This document shows, one piece after another, positions 22,090-27,023 of a stretch of 27,023 nt of DNA. Made by a program: the position numbers and the translations under genes. This stretch comes from a bacterium. Lineage in GTDB: Bacteria; Electryoneota; RPQS01. The notes beneath the pieces are model-generated. The model searched no databases. It was not told the origin of the DNA and was given only the letters and a program-made list of their open reading frames with translations. Location of the stretch: the NCBI GenBank assembly GCA_016721565.1, contig JADKHW010000022.1, positions 1 to 27,023 on the forward strand. The letters are read 5' to 3'. Each line of letters starts with the position of its first letter. Position 1 is the first letter of the stretch.

Positions 22090-23068
22090 TGTCATCTGGC
22101 GAACAAGTGATGGTACTCAGACGTGGGAGAGTCAATCGCGCGGGACAAACGATCACTACATCGCCGGTGACTTTGTCAGCGGTGACGTCGGTTGGATTTT
22201 GTCGAACAGTGGAACTCTGATTCGCACTCTCAACGGAGGTTTGGACTGGGAGACGCTGGATGGTTTCGTGGGGCGTGCCGTAACGATGGTTGACTTCTGG
22301 GACGAAAATCGTGGAGCGGCCATAGCTGGAATGAGCATTCTGACCACACAAGACGGTGGCGAGAACTGGAGCGAGTTAACTATACCTGATAGCGTTGAAT
22401 TCAGTGATGTTGAGTTCGCCGATGCCGAGAATATCTGGGCAGTGGGATTTCGTCGGATCAGCGACTGGCACGACCCAGCCAATTTTCTAAATGTTCGTGC
22501 CCACAGCTCAAACGGTGGCTTCGATTGGGACATCGAGATGGTCGAGGATGCGACATTGGCTATTCAAGAAGTTGAGTTTTTCTCACGCTCAATCGGCTTC
22601 CTCACGAACAAGGCTGACAATTCTGTCAGGCGCACTCAAGATGAGGGTGCGCATTGGGAACCTGTGCCGGTGCCGGGAAGCAACGAGGTCAAAAAGCTGA
22701 CAGCCACGAGAGACAATAACGTTTGGGAGTTGAATTACACCGGATTATCCAAAGCCGCGACGGGGCGACACGTGGCAACGGCATCCGGTCATAAGTACGG
22801 ATTGGATACGGACGATGATGGCGATCGACTCGTCACGCTGGTGGTAACGATATACAGCGCATTATTCCGTTATGGTTCGACAGTTCTTGGAATCAATGAT
22901 GAAATTTCGCCGACTTTGCCAAACGACTTTAGTGTTTCAGTTTGGCCCAATCCGTTCAATCCGACAACAAACATTAATTTCGATTTAAGAACTAATGGTC
23001 GCGGAGTCGTTCGAGTCTATGATGTCACAGGTAGGCTTATTGAGACGCTATCAGATGACTACTTCTAG
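22019..23068 (+). CDS. Fragment: C-terminal propeller units and sorting domain of the BNR-repeat protein
   Basis: Coherent from about 22045 (GSRTVDGVQHDVIWRTSDG). Further units: TLNGGLDWETLD and TTQDGGENWSEL. The sorting domain begins at about 22915 with PTLPNDFSVSVWPNPFNPTT. A missing base after DDYF creates the stop at 23068. The domain should end at 23181. Confidence 0.7.
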   Translation: MTAYLRISCGWIFGSRTVDGVQHDVIWRTSDGTQTWESQSRGTNDHYIAGDFVSGDVGWILSNSGTLIRTLNGGLDWETLDGFVGRAVTMVDFWDENRGAAIAGMSILTTQDGGENWSELTIPDSVEFSDVEFADAENIWAVGFRRISDWHDPANFLNVRAHSSNGGFDWDIEMVEDATLAIQEVEFFSRSIGFLTNKADNSVRRTQDEGAHWEPVPVPGSNEVKKLTATRDNNVWELNYTGLSKAATGRHVATASGHKYGLDTDDDGDRLVTLVVTIYSALFRYGSTVLGINDEISPTLPNDFSVSVWPNPFNPTTNINFDLRTNGRGVVRVYDVTGRLIETLSDDYF

Positions 23069-23204
23069 CCGGTCGGCATAGTTTGCTCTTCAACGCAGAA
23101 GGGCTGGCAAGCGGGAGTTACTTTATCAGCATTTCAGCAAATCAAGCAAATCAGACGAGGCGTGTGGTACTCTTGAGATAGTCACTGGGAACTTTCTGGC
23201 AAGC

Positions 23205-23235
23205 AAAAAGGGCTCGCAGCAATGCGAACCCTTTT
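23205..23235. terminator. Bidirectional hairpin terminator, different stem
   Basis: AAAAAGGGCTCGCA (23205-23218), loop GCAA, TGCGAACCCTTTT (23223-23235), with one C-A mismatch. It separates the converging BNR-repeat and receptor genes. Its stem differs from T1-T5 but keeps the GGG...CCC base. Confidence 0.75.
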
Positions 23236-23256
23236 GATTTTCACAAATCATTCGTG

Positions 23257-23781
23257 CTAGAATTCTTCGCCTGAATCGTCGCTCCGTGACGCTTCGCGTT
23301 TCTTTTTGAAGTTGTTGAAAGTGTAACCTGCGCTGAGCGTGAAAACGGGTGCGTTTTGCGAGAAATACTCATAACTGTAAAGGCCGGGTGACTCCGTCGT
23401 TGATTCGCGTTTACCCGTGCCGAATACGTCACGGACTTGCAAGGCAACATTGAGTTTTTTGTTCAGGAAGTCTTGGCGAATACCGAGATTGGCTGTGAAG
23501 GAAGGTTTATTTTCACCCTGCGAAGTGATTGTGGGGCCATTGTAGTTGGCATCAATTTGAAATTTCGTAGTCGGCGTCAGCGCCATGATGCTGTTCAGCT
23601 TGCCATCATACGCGAAGGTATGCTCATCAAACGATCGTCCTTGTGCATCACCGTTGACGCGTTGATCATAGAAATTGCCGGAAATGCCGAGCGACCAACC
23701 TTTGCGAACGGTGATATCGGTGCGCAGTTCGGTACCAAAAGAGAATTGGCTGCCAACGTTGGCAGGTTGCGTGAGGGTCAC
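23257..23781 (-). CDS. Fragment: C-terminal barrel of the receptor
   Basis: 174 residues, all coherent: ANVGSQFSFGTELRTDITVR, LTPTTKFQIDANYNGPTITS, LNVALQVRDVFGTGK and the terminal strand TLSAGYTFNNFKKKR. It begins mid-protein without a true start. Confidence 0.6.
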   Translation of the reverse strand: MTLTQPANVGSQFSFGTELRTDITVRKGWSLGISGNFYDQRVNGDAQGRSFDEHTFAYDGKLNSIMALTPTTKFQIDANYNGPTITSQGENKPSFTANLGIRQDFLNKKLNVALQVRDVFGTGKRESTTESPGLYSYEYFSQNAPVFTLSAGYTFNNFKKKREASRSDDSGEEF

Positions 23782-23915
23782 GTTTTCGGCATATACCCGC
23801 GGAGCATCTCGACGTTATTATGTTTGACTCGGTAGTATCCTTCAATAGAAGAGAACTGGCCAAGAACCTTAGTTTGAAGGCTGAGCCATATGAGTCGATG
23901 AATTCGGGAAGCAGG

Positions 23916-24416
23916 TCAGGGTTGCCTGCGCACATTATAGTTATTCTCCCACGAAATAAATGGCTCAAGATACCTCGGGCGCGAATGCTCGACACGGCGA
24001 GTGTAGCTTGCAGAAAGCTGTTTTGAGCCGCCGAGCTGCATCGCGGTGTGGAGGCTTGGATATAAGTCGATTCGCGAAAGTGAAACTGATTGACCGGAAA
24101 TTCTTTCGGAAACTTTGCGATCAAGGGCTTCGGCACGCAGACCGATCTGATATTCGACGGACTTCAATTCACCGGAGAATAATCCGTATCCGGCTTGCAA
24201 TGAGCGGCTAAAATCGGTCGCATTGCTGAACTGTGACTCGGGAACATAGTTTCCAGATACGGTGTCCAATCTACTGTTATCATTCGTACTGTTGAATTTT
24301 GCCGAATTGCGACGAAAGTCCTGCCTCAATCTTGCGATTATTGGCAAGCGGTCTAACGTAGTCGGTTTTAACTTCAAGACGGGAAGTCGGTGGTCCACCC
24401 TCTTCAGTGCGTACAC
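23916..24416 (-). CDS. Fragment: later barrel strands of the receptor
   Basis: Coherent from about 24310: SAKFNSTNDNSRLDTVSGNY, SVEYQIGLRAEALDRKVSER, and the conserved 'YTRRVEHSRPRYLEPFISWENN', which matches the 'RPxxxxLNPF' region of this receptor type. The next frame continues as GNPDLLPEFIDSYG. Confidence 0.5.
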   Translation of the reverse strand: MYALKRVDHRLPVLKLKPTTLDRLPIIARLRQDFRRNSAKFNSTNDNSRLDTVSGNYVPESQFSNATDFSRSLQAGYGLFSGELKSVEYQIGLRAEALDRKVSERISGQSVSLSRIDLYPSLHTAMQLGGSKQLSASYTRRVEHSRPRYLEPFISWENNYNVRRQP

Positions 24417-24735
24417 CTGACAGAAGTTGTCCTGACTCAGAGAATTGTTCGGTCGTTACTTCATCTTGCCCATCACGGCCACCAAAGTTTGCATCGAATG
24501 TTAAAATATGGTCGTCTTGCGCAAAGCGGTGTTTCCAGTTTGCAAAAGCGCTTGTGTGCTTGCCACCACGATCGGTGCGGTTGCGTGACAGCTGTAAACC
24601 TGTGCTGGAAGTTGTTCCGTTGATTCCACGTTGACAAATCTGAATTGCGCCCAAACGTATAACTGCCGAGCCTACCTCCGAATACGACGTTGTCTTTAGT
24701 TGTAATAGGAACATCAAGTTCGGCGCGTAGACCAT
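24280..24735 (-). CDS. Fragment: middle barrel strands of the receptor
   Basis: Coherent from about 24650: GINGTTSSTGLQLSRNRTDR, then KHRFAQDDHILTFDANFGGR and SRLEVKTDYVRPLANNRKIE to about GLSSQFGK. Alternating aromatic strands are typical of an outer-membrane barrel. Confidence 0.45.
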   Translation of the reverse strand: MVYAPNLMFLLQLKTTSYSEVGSAVIRLGAIQICQRGINGTTSSTGLQLSRNRTDRGGKHTSAFANWKHRFAQDDHILTFDANFGGRDGQDEVTTEQFSESGQLLSGVRTEEGGPPTSRLEVKTDYVRPLANNRKIEAGLSSQFGKIQQYE

Positions 24736-24841
24736 AGTTGTCGCGCATGCCTACTGATTCGCCGTCTGTCCTCACCGTCGTAGTCAGGTCATCAAATGTT
24801 GTGCGTGTTTCGCTACGGTTTGTACCGGGATCGCGACCCAC
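24473..24841 (-). CDS. Fragment: first barrel strands of the receptor
   Basis: The coherent part reads GRDPGTNRSETRTTFDDL through DNYGLRAELDVPITTKDNVV to about TFGRNSDLS. The frame continues upstream without a start codon to ALTLGGNIGV. The last 40 residues or so are out of frame. Confidence 0.4.
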   Translation of the reverse strand: MGRDPGTNRSETRTTFDDLTTTVRTDGESVGMRDNYGLRAELDVPITTKDNVVFGGRLGSYTFGRNSDLSTWNQRNNFQHRFTAVTQPHRSWWQAHKRFCKLETPLCARRPYFNIRCKLWWP

Positions 24842-24861
24842 ACCGATGTTGCCGCCGAGCG

Positions 24862-25683
24862 TTAGTGCAGCTTTACCAACTGGTCTTTGAAAAGTAAAGT
24901 CCGCACCGCGTCGTTCGTCGATGCTCGTGCGGGCATTGACTTGGCCGGAAACTCCATTCGCTCCGCGGCGCAGGGGGATGATATTAATAATACCCGACGT
25001 CCCTCGGCACTAAAGCGCGACGACGGATTCGTAATGATTTCAATCTTGTCAATTGTGCCGGAAGGAATCTGCTGCAACGCGTCGTTGGCATCGAGTATTG
25101 ACGGTCGTCCATCAATCATCACGGTGAAATTTGAACTGCCGCGCAGTTTCACATTGCCTTCAATATCCACTGAAACGGATGGAGCTTGCGCAAGAATATC
25201 TGCCGCCGTGCCGGTTGGCGCAATGTTTTGTTTGGCGACATTGATGACTTTCTTCTCAACGTGGTACTCGACAGACAGTCTTTCACCCTGAACGACAACC
25301 TCGTCTGTAGAAAGCCCAGAAGGTGTAAGCTGGATTTTGCCGAGATTCAACTTTTGCTGCTCACGGTTTAGATTCAGATTGGAGAGTGTTTTGGTTTCAT
25401 AACCCAAAAAGTTCACACGAGCAAAATATTTACCCGGACGCAAACTATCAAGTGTAAACGAACCGTTAGCTGTTGTTGCAATTCCGGTGACTTGTGTGCT
25501 ATCTTGAGCGCGAAAGAGCATGAAGGTCGCATATTCAAGCGGCTCGCCTGGAAAGCGAGTCTGAGATTGTCCCTGAAATAGAGAAGCTTGGCATTTGGGC
25601 ATTGACTTGCGTTGCCCCGAACAATACAAAAAGTAAGACAATAAGATACAAAAGACGGCTCCGGTAAGGTAAGATTCCATCAT
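24862..25683 (-). CDS. Fragment: N-terminal and plug part of the receptor
   Basis: Contains the CarboxypepD_reg-like domain and the plug domain. The first 45 residues or so and the last 45 (after SRFSAEG) are out of frame. The correct signal peptide is in another frame just inside the start. Confidence 0.6.
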   Translation of the reverse strand: MMESYLTGAVFCILLSYFLYCSGQRKSMPKCQASLFQGQSQTRFPGEPLEYATFMLFRAQDSTQVTGIATTANGSFTLDSLRPGKYFARVNFLGYETKTLSNLNLNREQQKLNLGKIQLTPSGLSTDEVVVQGERLSVEYHVEKKVINVAKQNIAPTGTAADILAQAPSVSVDIEGNVKLRGSSNFTVMIDGRPSILDANDALQQIPSGTIDKIEIITNPSSRFSAEGRRVLLISSPCAAERMEFPAKSMPARASTNDAVRTLLFKDQLVKLH

Positions 25684-25778
25684 TAGACGCTGACGGGATA
25701 GAAAAGGTTCATTTGACCTCTACCATTTAATCCGAAAACTACCTAAATTACAGTTCTTGAACAAGTAGCGAGGCAGCT
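25684..25778. promoter_or_regulatory. Divergent intergenic region, receptor / flippase
   Basis: 95 bp without a gene. It must hold two divergent promoters, but no convincing -35/-10 pair was found. GAGG at 25770-25773 serves the TTG start at 25779. Confidence 0.3.
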
Positions 25779-26489
25779 TTGAGAAAGCTGGTTACAAAAG
25801 CAGGTGGATCAGGTGCCCTCCTGAAGGCAGGTTGGGCATTGGCAATTAAGGGGCTTCCGGCGCTATATGGGCTGGGAGTCATTTTTGTGCTTTTGCGTGC
25901 GCTGCCTGTGGAGGAGTACGGTTCCTACGGCGTCGCCTGGGCTTTCTTGAATGTGGCCGCCATGTGTACCAGAGGCTTATGGCGTTTGACTTTGGTGCAA
26001 AGATGGGCCGCAGGATCAGGTGAACGCGTGCTTGGGGCAATAGTTGGGCTTTCGATGGGGACAACCCTGATTGGGATCGGCGTCGGGTTAATTCTAATGC
26101 CCGCACTCGGGCTATCTGCCACTGAAACAGGGTTTGACCTGCCTGGCCCACTGATTCTGGTGCCACGTGATCTTGCCATCGCGTTGGGTCTGGCCGAGGG
26201 GCGGCTTAGACGAGTTTTTGTGATTGAGGCATGTTATTTTCTCGGGAGCTTGCTAGGGTTCATCATATTACACGAACGCCATTTGCTTGTCGACGCAGAG
26301 ACTGCACTTATGGTTAATACTGGTGCAATTGTACTCTCTTCATTAGCCGGGGTCATTCGATATCCTGTCGTGTTGAAACCGACATTCGAAAAAGGGATGT
26401 ACAAGGAAGCATCGAGTTTTGGTAAAGTGGACCGGGAGTGCTCGCAATTGGAGATATCTATTTTCAGCAAGGTGATTTGCTCGTCTTAG
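25779..26489 (+). CDS. Fragment: N-terminal half of the flippase
   Basis: About 210 residues are coherent, with about six membrane helices up to KPTFEKGMYKEASSFG. The last 25 residues or so are out of frame (should read GVLAIGDIYFQQGDLL). Confidence 0.7.
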   Translation: MRKLVTKAGGSGALLKAGWALAIKGLPALYGLGVIFVLLRALPVEEYGSYGVAWAFLNVAAMCTRGLWRLTLVQRWAAGSGERVLGAIVGLSMGTTLIGIGVGLILMPALGLSATETGFDLPGPLILVPRDLAIALGLAEGRLRRVFVIEACYFLGSLLGFIILHERHLLVDAETALMVNTGAIVLSSLAGVIRYPVVLKPTFEKGMYKEASSFGKVDRECSQLEISIFSKVICSS

Positions 26490-26508
26490 GGGCATTCAAA
26501 GCCCAGCA

Positions 26509-26880
26509 ATGCTGGCTCCGTACATTGCTGCAAAGACATTCTTGAGACTCTTTGCGTTAGTCTCTCAAGCGATGAATTTCCTGCTTTATCCGATGGCGGC
26601 TCGCCTTGCTGCGGAAGGAGATCTGCCCAAACTCGCAAGCAAGCTCAAGATTGCACTTGCGGGAGTTTGGGCCGTTGGAATACCGGCCGCACTTGCACTT
26701 TGGTTTTATGCCGACCCTGTTATTCCAACATTGCGGACTAAAATACGCGACTGCTATGCGTTCGTTGTCGCGCTACTGCCGGCAGCACGGCCGAACCATG
26801 TACCGCGGCTGCGAGCATTCTTGTCGGACTGGGTAAGCCGAGGTTTGCGATTCCGTGGATTGTCGCGGTTATCATTTTGA
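26509..26880 (+). CDS. Fragment: middle of the flippase
   Basis: Coherent from APYIAAKTFLRLFALVSQAM to ALWFYADPVIPTL. The remainder mixes frames. The last coherent stretch begins near 26805 in the third frame (AAASILVGLGKPRFAI) and is open to the end of the window. Confidence 0.55.
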   Translation: MLAPYIAAKTFLRLFALVSQAMNFLLYPMAARLAAEGDLPKLASKLKIALAGVWAVGIPAALALWFYADPVIPTLRTKIRDCYAFVVALLPAARPNHVPRLRAFLSDWVSRGLRFRGLSRLSF

Positions 26881-27023
26881 ATGCAACCGCAAATCTTGTG
26901 TTAGTTTCGACAATTCACCTCGAAGCGGCGCCGTGGATACTGACGGCGAGCTGTGCGATCCTAAGTGGGTTCTCCAATCACACCTTCGAAAAGTGCTCAA
27001 GCGGGAGCATAGGGGTTTTGTCA

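Larger units (their letters stand above)
20992..23181 (+). pseudogene. Secreted Ycf48/BNR-repeat protein with C-terminal T9SS-like sorting domain, frameshifted
   Basis: ATG 20992 with GAGG five bases upstream. Signal peptide MRRFTLLLMTLAALWLDASA/Q. The body is a run of Ycf48/BNR-type beta-propeller units of the form 'GW...DGG..W', for example SYDGGRNWERLF, HTENGGDTWVQQ and STDDGGQTWSMY. Near the end are WPNPFNPTTNINFDL and VRVYDVTGRLIETL, the type A sorting domain of the type IX secretion system. Reading in another frame after 23058 completes it as AGRHSLLFNAEGLASGSYFI and ends at TAG 23181. Frame changes: a pair at 21110-21120 and about 21137 (correcting them gives SADTLWMGDNAG), one near 22020-22050 and one near 23058-23066. 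Restored length is about 730 residues. It should be exported to the cell surface if the genome encodes the system; no T9SS core gene is in this window. Confidence 0.75.
23257..25683 (-). pseudogene. TonB-dependent-type outer-membrane receptor, heavily frameshifted
   Basis: Reading across frames gives one receptor of about 800 residues. The signal peptide is recovered by changing frame after MMESYL: RSRLLYLIVLLFVLFGATQV-NAQ. Then a CarboxypepD_reg-like domain (DSTQVTGIATTANGSFTLDS, GYETKTL), a plug domain ('GTAADILAQAPSVSVDIEGN', VKLRGSSNFTVMIDG, IEIITNPSSRFSAEG) and a long beta-barrel ending FNNFKKKREASRSDDSGEEF. At least seven frame changes occur. The clearest is after SRFSAEG, where adding one G to a G3 run gives GTSGIINIIPLRRGANG. 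The domain order is that of the outer-membrane beta-barrel receptors widespread in FCB bacteria. The substrate is unknown. No TonB box was confirmed. Converges on the hairpin at 23205. Confidence 0.75.
25779..27023 (+). pseudogene. Polysaccharide flippase / oligosaccharide exporter, frameshifted and running off the window
   Basis: TTG 25779 with GAGG five bases upstream. The first frame gives GWALAIKGLPALYGLGVIFV, LLRALPVEEYGSYGVAWAFL and further transmembrane helices, the usual opening of Wzx/MATE-like polysaccharide exporters. After SSFGKVDR the protein continues in other frames: LAIGDIYFQQGDLLVLGAF, then YIAAKTFLRLFALVSQAMNF ... PVIPTLFGLKYATAYAFVVA, then AAASILVGLGKPRFAIPWIV, with the frame still open at 27023. 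At least four frame changes are needed. It probably moves a lipid-linked oligosaccharide across the inner membrane. It may work with sugars made by the glycan operon at 14062-18643, but the two are 7 kb apart. Confidence 0.75.

Noticed and set aside
21833..22351. Open frame of 172 codons on the minus strand
   Set aside because: It is antisense to the propeller repeats of the BNR-type gene, and its product has no hydrophobic core or known motif.
1..27023. CRISPR arrays, insertion sequences, transposases, integrases
   Set aside because: No spaced identical repeats and no transposase or integrase motifs were found in any frame.

Overview
The window looks like a chromosomal contig from an uncultured Gram-negative bacterium of the FCB superphylum (the wider Bacteroidetes/Ignavibacteria/Zixibacteria-type assemblage). 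The evidence is a C-terminal type IX-like sorting domain with the WPNPFNPTT signature, a CarboxypepD_reg plus plug plus barrel receptor ending in the 'FNNFKKKR' type of C-terminus, large Fn3 and propeller-repeat surface proteins, SPOR domains and an outer-membrane efflux lipoprotein. No phage, insertion sequence, rRNA or CRISPR array is visible. I cannot name a genus.

Layout: (1) 1-2086, the C-terminal part of a large secreted protein (Cys-paired Fn3 repeats, then propeller-type repeats), broken by several frameshifts. (2) 2154-2802, a promoter and a frameshifted HEYGH zinc metallopeptidase. (3) 3082-3166, the 3' half of a tRNA-Glu(CTC) followed by a hairpin terminator. (4) 3301-5065, a DUF4153-like membrane protein with two frameshifts. 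(5) 5491-7712, an unknown membrane-anchored protein translationally coupled to a NodT/TolC-type outer-membrane lipoprotein. (6) 13083-7806 (minus), a four-gene operon: two small secreted beta-sandwich proteins, a PapD-like two-domain chaperone and a 1154-residue beta-barrel protein with tandem SPOR domains. A third small beta-sandwich paralogue is divergent at 13502-13984. (7) 18643-14062 (minus), a glycan-type operon: methyltransferase, GT2 glycosyltransferase, SDR epimerase and a DUF6798-like membrane protein. (8) 18763-20843, a promoter with a PerR-type operator, perR and katA, an oxidative-stress unit. (9) 20918-23181, a frameshifted Ycf48/BNR-repeat secreted protein with a sorting domain. 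(10) 25683-23257 (minus), a heavily frameshifted TonB-dependent-type outer-membrane receptor. (11) 25779-27023, a frameshifted polysaccharide flippase running off the end.

Two things stand out. First, region 6 reads as a chaperone-usher-like assembly and export locus that does not match the classical pilus operons: small Ig-like subunits, a chaperone, and an usher-like barrel carrying NEW3/Ig-like, CarboxypepD_reg-like and peptidoglycan-binding SPOR domains. Second, five intrinsic terminators share the same stem sequence (CGGGTTAGCC paired with its complement) while their loops differ, so the stem sequence is conserved beyond what termination needs.

Most single-base frameshifts lie in 1-3830 and 21110-26900. 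The 17 kb between them is nearly clean (one exception, in a C6 tract). Most are explained by loss of one base, so I read them mainly as sequencing or assembly error at low-coverage contig ends rather than true gene decay, although decay cannot be excluded from the sequence alone.
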